This document shows positions 32,343-40,371 of a stretch of 40,371 nt of DNA, in pieces. The translations under genes were made by a program, and so were the position numbers. The stretch comes from Gammaproteobacteria bacterium. Its GTDB lineage: Bacteria; Pseudomonadota; Gammaproteobacteria; Coxiellales; Coxiellaceae. Positions within the stretch are counted from its first letter, which is position 1; each line of letters starts with the position of its first letter. The notes under the pieces were generated by a model. It ran no database searches. It was not told the origin of the DNA and saw nothing but the letters and a program-made list of their open reading frames with translations. The stretch is taken from the NCBI GenBank assembly GCA_026399315.1, contig JAPLRF010000072.1, positions 1 through 40,371 on the forward strand. Direction: 5' to 3'.

Positions 32343-33656
32343 ATGCCAAAAAATGTATTAATCAGAATATGGATTGTTTGCGCATTGGGGCTATTTGTTG
32401 ATGGTTTTGATCTTTATGTCACGTCAGTGGCCGAGCCCTTATTCAAACAAAGTTTTTCATTGTCACCACTGTGGTTAGGCATTACGCAAGCGGCTGCGCC
32501 AATTGGTGCGGCGATCGGGGCCATTTTAATTGGGTACATCACAGATCGTGTGGGCAGAAAAACGATGCTTGCATTCAATTTTATTTTATTTGTGATCGCT
32601 ACATTATTATGTGCAATAGCGTGGAACGTATACTCGCTTTGTATCTTTCGCTTTTTAGTTGGCTTTGGCGTGGGTGCGGACTACCCTATTTGTGCTGCAT
32701 ACTTATCCGAAATGGCGCCGCATCATTCACGCGGTAAATTAATGGCAAGCGCGATGTTTATCAATTGTTTGGCATCCCCTGTCGGGATTGCAGTGTCCTA
32801 TTTTATTTTTTCATATTACCCTCATGTGAATGCTTGGCGTCTGATGTTTGCCTTTGGCGCATTGCCAGCGATAATTGCCCTGCTGATGCGTGCTAAATTA
32901 CCGGAAAGTTTTGTATGGCAAGCCAATCAGCGTCTGAATGCTTCAGAAATAAAAAATAAAAATATATCAGCTGCCTATCGTGTTTTATTCAATGCGCGTT
33001 ATTTTAAAGCGACCATTGCGCTGACTTTATCGTGGGCTTTGATGGATATTTCTTACTATAGTGTCGGATTATTCACGCCTGATATTCTAGCCGCAATGCA
33101 CTTGGCAACAAGCGGAAATTTTATCACGGACACCAAAATGATTGTTGAAAATACTATTTTTCTGAATGCGTTCGTGGCGATCGGTGCGTTTTTGGCAATT
33201 TTTGTGATTGATAAAGTGCCCCGCGTTGGATTGCAAAAAATGGGATTTTTGGGTGCATTTTTAGGATTATTTATCATTTCGATTAGTTCATATTTAAAAA
33301 TAACGCCAATTTATCCTGTTATTTTTTCGGGATTCTTGATGTACAATCTCTTTATTAACATGGGCCCTGGTGCAACAACCTATTTGCTTCCTGCGGAAAT
33401 TTATCCCTCTGCTGTTCGTGGCACAGGGCATGGATTGGCATCAGGTGTTGCGAAAATGGGCGCATTTCTGGGCACGATTTTATTACCTGAATTCCAGCAC
33501 GGCTTTGGTATACATGTTACCTTGTTCGTTTTATCATTCACTTTACTGGCCGGTTATTTGTTGACGCATCTCTTAAAAAATTATCCAGTTGATATTGAAA
33601 CGCTTGAAATCTCCGAAGATTCTGCATTTCAAGTAGGCCAGAAACTAGTGCGATAG
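32343..33656 (+). CDS. MFS transporter (sugar-porter-like)
   Basis: 437 residues, twelve predicted membrane segments. Motifs: DGFDLYVTSVAEPLF at segment 1, GYITDRVGRKTML (A motif), FGVGADYPICAAYLSEMAPHHSRGKLMA, and LPAEIYPSAVRGTGHGLASGVAKMGAFLGT, typical of the sugar/metabolite:H+ symporter subgroup (relatives carry sugars, aromatic acids or phosphate). The substrate cannot be assigned. The gene ends 106 bases before the VOC fusion gene, with the promoter of that gene between. Confidence 0.88.
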   Translation: MPKNVLIRIWIVCALGLFVDGFDLYVTSVAEPLFKQSFSLSPLWLGITQAAAPIGAAIGAILIGYITDRVGRKTMLAFNFILFVIATLLCAIAWNVYSLCIFRFLVGFGVGADYPICAAYLSEMAPHHSRGKLMASAMFINCLASPVGIAVSYFIFSYYPHVNAWRLMFAFGALPAIIALLMRAKLPESFVWQANQRLNASEIKNKNISAAYRVLFNARYFKATIALTLSWALMDISYYSVGLFTPDILAAMHLATSGNFITDTKMIVENTIFLNAFVAIGAFLAIFVIDKVPRVGLQKMGFLGAFLGLFIISISSYLKITPIYPVIFSGFLMYNLFINMGPGATTYLLPAEIYPSAVRGTGHGLASGVAKMGAFLGTILLPEFQHGFGIHVTLFVLSFTLLAGYLLTHLLKNYPVDIETLEISEDSAFQVGQKLVR

Positions 33657-33676
33657 TGCTATTTTGAATAATTCCC

Positions 33677-33704
33677 TTGTGAATATTTATTTTTTGATTA
33701 CAAT
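33677..33704 (+). promoter_or_regulatory. Probable sigma70 promoter
   Basis: TTGTGA (33677-33682), 16-bp spacer and TACAAT (33699-33704), placed about 60 bases before the lysine-tail/VOC gene, which has a GGAGAAGAG-like ribosome site. Confidence 0.5.
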
Positions 33705-33762
33705 AGCCCCTGCAAAAACACCTTCGTTTTTCGCATGATTTACATTCTGGAGAAGAGTTACA

Positions 33763-34392
33763 ATGGCAAAAGCAAAAAAAGCGGCAAAAAAAGTTCTGAA
33801 AAAAGCCACAAAAAAAGTGATAAAAAAAACGTTAAAAACAGGTAAAAAAATCACTAAAAAAGCACCTGCAAAAAAAACAGCGAAAAAAACTGCTAAAAAA
33901 ACGGTTAAAAAAGCCGTTAAAAAAACAAAATCCAAAAAAGTATCTGCAATTCCAAAAGGATCACACAGCATCACAGCATACTTAATTGTGAACAATGCTG
34001 CTAAAGCGATTGAATTTTACAAAAAGGCATTCGGTGCGAAAGTCATTATGACTTTGGAAAAAAAGGATGGCAAAATTGCCCATGCGGAATTAAAAATTGG
34101 CGATTCTAAATTTATGTTGGCAGATGAATATCCAGAAATGCACGCAGTGGCTCCATTAGAAGGTCAACGTTCATCTGTTAGCATGCATTTATATGTAAAA
34201 AATGTGGATGGCGTTATTATAACCGCTGTTTCTTTGGGTGCTAAAGTAACACGTCCTGTTGCTGATCAGTTCTATGGAGATCGTTCCGGTGGAATTGAAG
34301 ATCCATTTGGTCATCAGTGGTATGTTGCAACGCAAATCGAAAACGTGACCCCTGCAAAAATCAGAAAACGCATGGCGGCGATGGGTAATTGA
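33763..34392 (+). CDS. Histone-like lysine tail fused to a VOC (glyoxalase/PhnB-like) domain
   Basis: 209 residues. Residues 1-59 contain 29 lysines in an AKK/TKK repeat, like the tails of bacterial histone H1-like proteins (Hc1, Hq1, AlgP). Residues about 66-195 form a vicinal-oxygen-chelate domain of the PhnB type: HSITAYLIVNNAAKAIEFYKK, AHAELKIGDSKFMLADE, and GGIEDPFGHQWYVATQIENV. The tail is probably DNA- or RNA-binding and the VOC domain could be enzymatic or ligand-binding. The two parts are in one frame with no stop. Function unknown; nucleoid-associated protein with a sensory or detoxifying domain is an inference. Confidence 0.8.
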   Translation: MAKAKKAAKKVLKKATKKVIKKTLKTGKKITKKAPAKKTAKKTAKKTVKKAVKKTKSKKVSAIPKGSHSITAYLIVNNAAKAIEFYKKAFGAKVIMTLEKKDGKIAHAELKIGDSKFMLADEYPEMHAVAPLEGQRSSVSMHLYVKNVDGVIITAVSLGAKVTRPVADQFYGDRSGGIEDPFGHQWYVATQIENVTPAKIRKRMAAMGN

Positions 34393-34472
34393 TGTAACAC
34401 AATTTTCTCGAAGAGATTGGCCGTTAGTCGAGGTTATGCAAGAAGTTTAATGAAAGGATTCGGGTAATTTTG

Positions 34473-35588
34473 ATGAAGATACTCATCTCAGGCGCTGGCA
34501 TTGCCGGGCTAACGGCCGCATATTGGTTAAATCAGTATGGCTTTGAAGTAGATATTGTCGATAAATTCCGCGGTGGGCAAAATCGTTTTGGGTATGCAAT
34601 CGATTTGCGTGCTGCTGGATTGTCTATTCTGAAAAAAATGAATTTGCATGAAAAATTAAGAGACAAATCTTTTGTATTGGATGATATTTTTTTTATCAAT
34701 GCAGCCGGATTAGAAGAAGCGCTTTTTCCCATTTCAAAATATAAAGATTTATTTGAGAATTATTCCTACTCTTGTTTGCGTGGTGATTTAGAAACTGTTT
34801 TGTCTGAAGCCTTACCATCCGATAGCCCTATTCAATTTGGATTAACTGTTGACGAATTAATTGATGATGCCAATAAAGTCATCGTCCGTTTTAGCAATAA
34901 TACAAAAAAGGAATATGACATGGTGATTGCTGCTGACGGCATTCATTCTCGTGTTCGACAGCTTGTTTTTGGCGATGAAAATCCATTCTTGCATTATACG
35001 GGTTATCAACTTTGTGCCATGATTCAGCCCAATACAGTGGCGCTTAAAAATGCGCTTTATTTATTTTCCATTCCAGAAAAACAAGTGATTGTGTGCCCGA
35101 TTAAAAACAATCAATTGGCCGTTTATTTTGTTTATCAACATGATAAAAAAGAATGCGATCATCCAAAACAAAAATTATGCGACGCATTTTCTGATGCGCA
35201 GTGGATTATCCCAAAGGTTTTAGAGAATATGCCCAAAGCATCAGAAATATTATTCGATCATTTATCCCAAGTGAAAATGCCGAGCTGGCATCAAGGACAG
35301 GTTGTTTTAATCGGTGATGCAGCGCATTGCTTAACGTTGGCAGCGGGGCAGGGCGCTTCAATGGCGATGGTGGGCGCTTATCTTTTGGCAACGGCATTGC
35401 GTGAGCATAAAAATAATGTCCAGGCGGCTTTTAAAAATTATGAAATAAGAATGAAACCTGAAATTGAAAAAAAACAAATTGAAGCAAGTGATTTTTTAAA
35501 TACACTTACTTCAAATCAAGCGTCGCTGGATCGTCACTTTATGATACGGCAATTTTTAAAATCTATGCAAAAGTCAGTTGACCTTTAG
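34473..35588 (+). CDS. FAD-dependent monooxygenase
   Basis: 371 residues from ATG 34473. Class A flavoprotein hydroxylase layout: Rossmann motif ILISGAGIAGLTAAYWLNQYG, then VDIVDKFRGGQN, the middle DG motif in MVIAADGIHSRVRQLVFG, and the second FAD motif LIGDAAHCLTLAAGQGASMAMVGAYLLATAL. Relatives hydroxylate aromatics, polyketides or tetracyclines; the substrate is unknown. Its 3' end overlaps the convergent gene by 26 bases. Ribosome site GAAAGGA is somewhat far (14 bases). Confidence 0.88.
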   Translation: MKILISGAGIAGLTAAYWLNQYGFEVDIVDKFRGGQNRFGYAIDLRAAGLSILKKMNLHEKLRDKSFVLDDIFFINAAGLEEALFPISKYKDLFENYSYSCLRGDLETVLSEALPSDSPIQFGLTVDELIDDANKVIVRFSNNTKKEYDMVIAADGIHSRVRQLVFGDENPFLHYTGYQLCAMIQPNTVALKNALYLFSIPEKQVIVCPIKNNQLAVYFVYQHDKKECDHPKQKLCDAFSDAQWIIPKVLENMPKASEILFDHLSQVKMPSWHQGQVVLIGDAAHCLTLAAGQGASMAMVGAYLLATALREHKNNVQAAFKNYEIRMKPEIEKKQIEASDFLNTLTSNQASLDRHFMIRQFLKSMQKSVDL

Positions 35589-36876
35589 GCCAATCAGCTT
35601 CCTTAACCAATCCATTTTCAATCAAATCGCTTTTCAGTTTTGTATTCTGATTAAAGAAATGCGGTTTATCGCGTTGAATGTTTAATACGTGGCTATATTC
35701 TAGTTCTTTATTTTCTTTGTTGACTGTGAAGGAAACTTTAGAATTTAAAATTTCACTTACTGTTTCTGGAATTTTATCTTTTTCCATTATCTTAGCTGTT
35801 TCACGTAAAATCATCTGTGCCTTTTTTATTCTGGTGGTTTGTGATTCATGAAATAGATTACCAACACCTTTGTTATACATTTTATCTGTTTTTTCAACAA
35901 CGCCCAGTAAAAATGCTTTTACCTCTTTATGAGTTTCATCAGAAAGTAATTCAATTTTCTTTATTAAGGTGTCCGTTAAAATATTTAAAGTGGCAGCTTG
36001 CAAATTCCTAGCGGTTGTTTCGCGTGGAGGCTTAATGATAGTTGAATCTTTTAAGACTGCTTTTAACGCCATTGCCCCTGGGATGAGCGCACCTAAGCTT
36101 GCCATAACCGGAAGTGAGCCTGAAATATTCATGCTAATACCGTCAATATCAATTTTAGTATTTTTAGCAATGGAAACCGGTTTGTGTAAGCCTAAAAATG
36201 CAAGTATTCCAGTCAGTGCTACAGGAACCATAACCAAGGCGGTGATAATATTAACGCCTGGTGTCATGATAGCGCAGGTAATAGCAATAGCAGCAGCAGC
36301 GGCAACTAAACAACCCAGTACCAACGCGGTTCTGCGTGCCCAAATTTTCCATGTTGCGATTTGATAGCCAGATTTTTCTGCGTCGCTAAAACGGTTACAC
36401 AATTTTTTTCCTTGTTGTGCAGGTTTGGCTGGAGCTGATGTTCCTGCGCTTGGCATTGTGTCAGGCACTTCCTGTTCAAGTACGTTTCTCATATCCCGCA
36501 CATTGGTCGCATGCGTTTTCAAAATAGCAATATCTGCATCACTCATTTTGTTTACTTTTATACTGAGAAATGTTGAATATTTTATTTTTTCAATATAATC
36601 CTCTAAGGCAATAATAAGTTTAGTAAGTTGATCAGCATCATTCTGACAGGCGAATACTTCTTCTTCTACTGAATGCTTATTAACATCACCGGAAGAATTG
36701 TTGCCTTTGTTGCGGATTTTATCGCCCATTTCGAGTGATTTTTTTCTTAATGTCGGCAGTCTTTCTTTAAAATAGTTCAAGTCATTCATCAATGAAAAAA
36801 AAGCGGCTTTCATCTCTTCTGTTTCTTTTGAATTTGATGCACGTAAAAAATCTTCTGTGTTTGTATTTCTTCGCAT
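35563..36876 (-). CDS. Unknown protein with a central pair of membrane segments (effector-like)
   Basis: 437 residues from ATG 36876, preferred to the GTG at 36888 because GGAG lies seven bases upstream of the ATG. The N-terminal ~140 residues are charged and helical (coiled-coil-like: FFSLMNDLNYFKERLPTLRKK, ALEDYIEKIKYST), followed by a Pro/Ala/Ser linker, then two hydrophobic blocks (about residues 185-210, RTALVLGCLVAAAAAIAITCAIM, and about 215-240, ALVMVPVALTGILAFLGL). A third weak hydrophobic stretch lies near SLGALIPGAMALKAV. The C-terminal half is hydrophilic. I recognise no family. The shape resembles membrane-inserting effector proteins of Legionella and Coxiella, but no secretion signal can be proven from the sequence. 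Confidence 0.6.
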   Translation of the reverse strand: MRRNTNTEDFLRASNSKETEEMKAAFFSLMNDLNYFKERLPTLRKKSLEMGDKIRNKGNNSSGDVNKHSVEEEVFACQNDADQLTKLIIALEDYIEKIKYSTFLSIKVNKMSDADIAILKTHATNVRDMRNVLEQEVPDTMPSAGTSAPAKPAQQGKKLCNRFSDAEKSGYQIATWKIWARRTALVLGCLVAAAAAIAITCAIMTPGVNIITALVMVPVALTGILAFLGLHKPVSIAKNTKIDIDGISMNISGSLPVMASLGALIPGAMALKAVLKDSTIIKPPRETTARNLQAATLNILTDTLIKKIELLSDETHKEVKAFLLGVVEKTDKMYNKGVGNLFHESQTTRIKKAQMILRETAKIMEKDKIPETVSEILNSKVSFTVNKENKELEYSHVLNIQRDKPHFFNQNTKLKSDLIENGLVKEADWPKGQLTFA

Positions 36877-37010
36877 TGCTTGCTCCACACCCTGTTGTAA
36901 ATTTAAGCGTTTGTTGTATAAGTTATGTTATTAATGCCATTCTATGCGACCAATATTAAAAAAACCTTAAGCGAAATGGCATTAAAGTTGCTTTGACAGT
37001 TTTTTAAAAA

Positions 37011-37033
37011 AAGCGAAAAAAATTATTTCGCTT
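37011..37033 (-). terminator. Possible terminator hairpin
   Basis: AAGCGAAA (37011-37018) and TTTCGCTT (37026-37033) form an 8-bp stem. Read on the minus strand it is followed by a run of T, as in a factor-independent terminator, about 240 bases downstream of the MFS gene at 37273. Confidence 0.4.
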
Positions 37034-37234
37034 AAAAATCATGCCATTGGCCGTGGTTTGCGTAACTATAAAGCACTAAAAATTGAGAAAAACACCTGAT
37101 TTACAGCAAAAAAGGGTAATAATTATCATTCAAAATATCGCTTAAACAGGCCCGGCAGCATTAAATACCACTGAACGCGTCTTGGCAAGGGTTTATCATC
37201 ACGACAGAAATGCGGCCAGCAAGTTATAAACAGT

Positions 37235-37262
37235 ACAGAAACGCGCCGGTAGGCTGCGTGTA
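37235..37262 (+). repeat. REP-like unit
   Basis: ACAGAAACGCGCCGGTAGGC followed by TGCGTGT, the same family as 30327-30393; a partial copy (ACAGAAATGCGGCCAGCAAG) lies 31 bases upstream. Sits just downstream of the MFS gene. Confidence 0.6.
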
Positions 37263-37272
37263 CTTCCCACAA

Positions 37273-38484
37273 TTAAAATTGTTTCCTGGCTTGAATCAAA
37301 AAAACAATCGCCAAAACCGTCACGCCGACTTCCAGAAAGTACAGATGATTCACCCCAAAATGTTTCCCAATCGTGGCGATGCTAAAATAAAATAACAACA
37401 TCATTATGCCAGACAAGCTATTAAACGTGGATTGCACACGCCCTTGAAAATTATTGGCCGTTAGGCTTTGTGCTTTTGAAATAATCAGCGGCCAAACAGC
37501 GCCTGCCAATCCAATGATAAAATACATTAACTCAGCCAGCGTAATTGAACGGTTATAGCCAAACAATAAAAAAGTCACACATAGCATACTGGTAAAAAAT
37601 AAAAGCGTGCGCATCAATCCGAATCGTTCTGCAATCCAAGGCATTAATATCCCACCAAAAACAATACCGATAGAAGCACAAGCTTCGATCATCCCAAATT
37701 GTTTCACGGTTGCATGCAAAATTGTTTTACTAAAAGGCACTAACAACAAGGGTGATGTTAAATACGTGATAAAAATCAACAGTTGAATTGTATAAATAGC
37801 CATTAATTCTTTTTTGCGTAATAAATAGAGCAAGCCTTCTTTAAAATCTTTCATCAGCTTGATTTTTTGTTTTGACTGCTTTTCGCCATGCTGCAATGCA
37901 CGTTTAGGAATAACCAACATTGTCACGGTTGCGATTAAAAAAGTAATACCGTTAATAAATATCGCCGTTTCAGAAGATGTCCATGCAATTAATAAACCAG
38001 CGCCGCCCATGCCAATTAAATTACCCATTTCATATAAAACATCGATTGTTGAATTGGCGTGAATCAAATCTTCCTGCGGCACCAATTCACGCATAAAAGC
38101 CATGGCGGTTGAGAAAAAAGCACTGAACGCAGTGCCAATGCATAACATCATTAAATAAATCATGTTGACACTAAAGTGTTCCTTCAAATAAAAACTGAAG
38201 AAAATAAAAATACAGGCGCGTACAAAATTTGAAACAATAATAATGAGTTTACGTGATAGACGATCCGCTAGCACTCCCATAAAGGGACCCAAAATAATAT
38301 TAGGCCCCCAAAAACAAGCCAACAAAATGGCCATGGCAGTAACATCGCTGTGACGGTTGACAACAATCCAGCTCATGGCGATATAGCCCAAGCCATTACC
38401 GATGGCTGCGAAAAAAAAGCCGATGCTGTAGGCAAAAAAAGAAGGACGTTTGAGTAAATTAAAGCGATTTTGAAAGTGTGACAT
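37273..38484 (-). CDS. MFS transporter (EntS-like exporter family)
   Basis: 403 residues, about twelve membrane segments, ATG at 38484. Motifs: NGLGYIAMSWIVVNRHSDVTAMAILLACFWGPNIILGPFMGVLADRLSRK in pieces (A-motif-like region at about 60-75), and VQSTFNSLSGIMMLLFYFSIATIGKHFG near the C-terminus. This outline fits the enterobactin-exporter/macrolide-efflux subgroup. The substrate is unknown; whether it exports siderophores cannot be told, as no synthesis genes are seen. Confidence 0.85.
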   Translation of the reverse strand: MSHFQNRFNLLKRPSFFAYSIGFFFAAIGNGLGYIAMSWIVVNRHSDVTAMAILLACFWGPNIILGPFMGVLADRLSRKLIIIVSNFVRACIFIFFSFYLKEHFSVNMIYLMMLCIGTAFSAFFSTAMAFMRELVPQEDLIHANSTIDVLYEMGNLIGMGGAGLLIAWTSSETAIFINGITFLIATVTMLVIPKRALQHGEKQSKQKIKLMKDFKEGLLYLLRKKELMAIYTIQLLIFITYLTSPLLLVPFSKTILHATVKQFGMIEACASIGIVFGGILMPWIAERFGLMRTLLFFTSMLCVTFLLFGYNRSITLAELMYFIIGLAGAVWPLIISKAQSLTANNFQGRVQSTFNSLSGIMMLLFYFSIATIGKHFGVNHLYFLEVGVTVLAIVFLIQARKQF

Positions 38485-38532
38485 AAAGGTTCCAATAAAA
38501 AATAATAAAAAACTGCGTTTGCTCTTTATGAG

Positions 38533-38556
38533 CGCCTAAATCAGCTGATTTAGGCG
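38533..38556. promoter_or_regulatory. Perfect 24-bp palindrome between divergent transporter genes
   Basis: Arms CGCCTAAATCAG (38533-38544) and CTGATTTAGGCG (38545-38556), in the 235-base gap between the MFS gene and the APC gene. No T-run follows, so more likely an operator than a terminator. A -10-like TATACT lies at 38675-38680 for the APC gene. Confidence 0.5.
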
Positions 38557-38719
38557 TGTGCCGGAAACGATGTCCGCTCTTCGCAATGTTTTTGTCATAT
38601 TTTTCATTGGTGACTACCTCTGATTGGTTTGTTAGCTTAGCAAAGCTTCTTTATCGTAATCAAGTTGTTTTTGATATACTCTACTTTTTATTTGTACCGA
38701 CCTTAAGAGGATAATTTCC

Positions 38720-40327
38720 ATGCTACAACGCCGATTTTCCCCGATCACACTTTTATTGCTCAGTGTTAACGGCATTGTCGGCTCTGCTTGGTTATTCGCG
38801 CCATTATATGCCGCTAAAATAGCAGGATCGTCAGCGATTATTGCGTGGCTGCTCGGCGGGTTTGCAACGATAGTGATTGCCTTAACGTTTGCAGAGCTTT
38901 CAACTTTATTGCCGATTGCCGGCGGAACAACCCGTTTTGCGCAATTAACGCAAGGCGTTGCAACCGGATTTGTCATTAGCTGGGTTTCGTGGCTCTCTTG
39001 CGTAACAATGCCGCCGATTGAAGTCCAAGCGGTTTTACAATATAGCGCAACGTACTTCCCAGTATTAATTCACCTTGTGCAGCAAAAACCCGTTTTAACG
39101 CATCTCGGGTTATTTTTTGCGACATTGCTGATGTTTGGCTTGTGTATTTTAAATATTGCTAGCTTTAAAGGCTTTGTTCGATTTAATTTTATTATTTTTG
39201 GGTTTAAATTCTTGGTGATTGTATTAACAATTTTAATGCTGATTAAAACACAATTTCATCCATCTAATTTTTCAGGCGCATTTCATGCCAATACAGTGGC
39301 TGATTGGGAAGCAATTTTAAGCGCAGTGGCAACCGGTGGTATTGCCTTTGCCTTTACCGGGTTTAAACATGGCGTAGAATTAGCGGGAGAAACAAAAAAT
39401 CCACAACTGGCAATTCCTTTGTCAATTGTGGGTTCAGTTATCATTTGTTTAATTTTGTATTTGGGTTTGCAAATTGCTTTTATCGGCGCAGTAGATCACG
39501 CCAGTCTAAAAAACGGATGGGAAAATTTAAATTATTCAGGTGAAATTGGCCCCTTTGTGGGCATTGCCACATTGCTGGGATTATTTTGGTTGGCAAAATT
39601 ATTATTAATTGATTCTGTGGTTTCTCCCTTAGGAACAGGATTAATTTATGTCACCTCCACCTCACGGATTATTTATGCGATGAGCAAAAATAGTTATTTA
39701 CCGAGTATCCTATCAAAAGTAAATAAGGATTGTTTTCCTGTTAACGCTGTATGCTTTAATTTCGCAGTCGGGTTGTTTTTATTTTTACCATTGCCGGGTT
39801 GGCAAAACATGGTGAGTTTCTTGGTTTCTGCCGTAGTCATTTCCTATGCGATGGGCCCCATTGCCTTGGTTTCATTGCGAAAACAATTGCCGAATATTAA
39901 TCGCCCATTTCGTTTGCCCTGTAGCACTTTATTGTCTTTTTTCGCTTTCTATTTTTGTAATTTAATGAGCTATTGGACAGGATGGGATACGATTTGCAAA
40001 TTAATGATCGCCATTGCGATTGGATTAATTGTTTTTATGATTGCCTATTATCGTAAACGACATACATTTGAAAATGGATTTCATTTTAAAGCGTTATTTT
40101 GGTTGGTGCCATATTTGACAGGTTTATGTGTTATTTCTTATTTTGGCAGTTACGGCGGTGGAAAAAACGATTTAACATTTGGCTGGGATTTTCTAGTGAT
40201 TGGGTTATTCAGTTTGCTTATTTTTAATTTGGCTGTTTATTTGCGATTGGGCGATGAAACAGTCAAGCAGCAATTTTCTTTGTATCAAGACGAAAGTCAC
40301 GAGGGCTTGATAGGTGATGCGGGTTAA
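38720..40327 (+). CDS. Amino acid permease (APC superfamily)
   Basis: 535 residues with about 13-14 membrane segments. The first segment has LLLSVNGIVGSAWLFAPLYAAKIAG, the APC helix-1 signature, followed by IAWLLGGFATIVIALTFAELSTLLPIAGGTTRFAQL. GGIAFAFTGFKHGVELAGETKNP matches the substrate region of segment 6. Longer than classical APC members (~450). Amino acid or polyamine uptake is likely; the substrate cannot be predicted. Ribosome site AAGAGGA lies nine bases upstream. The last 44 bases of the window after it end in the MITE. Confidence 0.88.
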   Translation: MLQRRFSPITLLLLSVNGIVGSAWLFAPLYAAKIAGSSAIIAWLLGGFATIVIALTFAELSTLLPIAGGTTRFAQLTQGVATGFVISWVSWLSCVTMPPIEVQAVLQYSATYFPVLIHLVQQKPVLTHLGLFFATLLMFGLCILNIASFKGFVRFNFIIFGFKFLVIVLTILMLIKTQFHPSNFSGAFHANTVADWEAILSAVATGGIAFAFTGFKHGVELAGETKNPQLAIPLSIVGSVIICLILYLGLQIAFIGAVDHASLKNGWENLNYSGEIGPFVGIATLLGLFWLAKLLLIDSVVSPLGTGLIYVTSTSRIIYAMSKNSYLPSILSKVNKDCFPVNAVCFNFAVGLFLFLPLPGWQNMVSFLVSAVVISYAMGPIALVSLRKQLPNINRPFRLPCSTLLSFFAFYFCNLMSYWTGWDTICKLMIAIAIGLIVFMIAYYRKRHTFENGFHFKALFWLVPYLTGLCVISYFGSYGGGKNDLTFGWDFLVIGLFSLLIFNLAVYLRLGDETVKQQFSLYQDESHEGLIGDAG

Positions 40328-40356
40328 AACTCATGCGCATCAAGATAAGAAATAAT

Positions 40357-40371
40357 GTATCCGCTCCATTT
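40357..40371 (+). mobile_element. Start of another MITE copy, cut by the window end
   Basis: GTATCCGCTCCATTT equals the first 15 bases of the 177-bp element at 3037-3213. The window stops inside it, so only the left terminal repeat is visible. Confidence 0.7.

Larger units (their letters stand above)
36877..37272. other. Non-coding gap with hairpins and a REP-like unit
   Basis: Contains an 11-bp inverted repeat TTAATGCCATT (36931-36941 / 36975-36985), the hairpin described separately at 37011-37033, and a REP-like unit at 37235-37262. No ORF of note; the frames here run through the repeat. Confidence 0.6.

Noticed and set aside
33687..33995. Minus-strand ORF of 102 codons rich in Phe/Ala
   Set aside because: It is the antisense of the lysine-repeat tail; the AAA-rich sense strand forces an open Phe-rich antisense frame.

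Overview
The window looks like DNA from a low-GC gammaproteobacterium, most plausibly a host-associated or protist-associated member of the Legionellales/Coxiellaceae. This is an inference. It rests on AT-rich coding, a PPR-repeat protein and an effector-like two-hydrophobic-block protein, several MFS/APC nutrient transporters, a histone-like lysine tail, and a chromosomal-type ParB sitting beside a plasmid replicon. No rRNA or tRNA genes were recognised, so the placement is tentative.

Layout. (1) 1-1623: 3' end of a phosphate acetyltransferase and a complete acetate kinase. (2) 1624-8845: a plasmid-type replication and partition region. It holds decayed genes, a small PPR protein, a parB remnant, and about 2 kb of non-coding origin DNA with six 17-bp iterons, four copies of a 16-bp palindrome, one parS-like site, a DnaA box and a 177-bp MITE with an 8-bp target duplication. 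The operon parA - parB (SopB-like) - trfA-like initiator - parB (chromosomal type) follows. (3) 8932-22283: a run of 13 closely spaced genes on one strand: PEP synthase, hypA-hypB-hypF-hypC-hypD-hypE, and the four subunits of a group 3b-type NAD(P)-linked [NiFe] hydrogenase with a nickel permease gene between the small and large subunits, ended by the large-subunit maturation protease. (4) 22651-27694: MBL/beta-CASP hydrolase, AMP/thymidine phosphorylase, short PRPP synthetase, MgtC/DUF4010 membrane protein. (5) 27750-31112: a four-gene cassette (GNAT/FemAB-like, 2OG-Fe(II) oxygenase, LicC-like nucleotidyltransferase, CDP-alcohol phosphotransferase) that looks like head-group or lipid modification. 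(6) 31063-40327: transporters (three MFS, one APC), a lysine-tail/VOC fusion, an FAD monooxygenase and a candidate effector.

How it fits together. The hydrogenase island appears self-contained: nickel uptake, metallocentre maturation, all four subunits and the protease. With Pta-AckA, PEP synthase and AMP phosphorylase/PRPP synthetase it forms a fermentative/energy-saving module. The replicon separates pta-ackA from ppsA, so the module is either carried on a plasmid or has had a plasmid integrated into it. The window ends 15 bases into another copy of the MITE, which suggests a repeat-induced assembly break or simply the window edge. The most distinctive material is the compound origin (two ParB types with two kinds of candidate centromere), the MITE next to parS, the lipid-type cassette and the histone-tail/VOC fusion.
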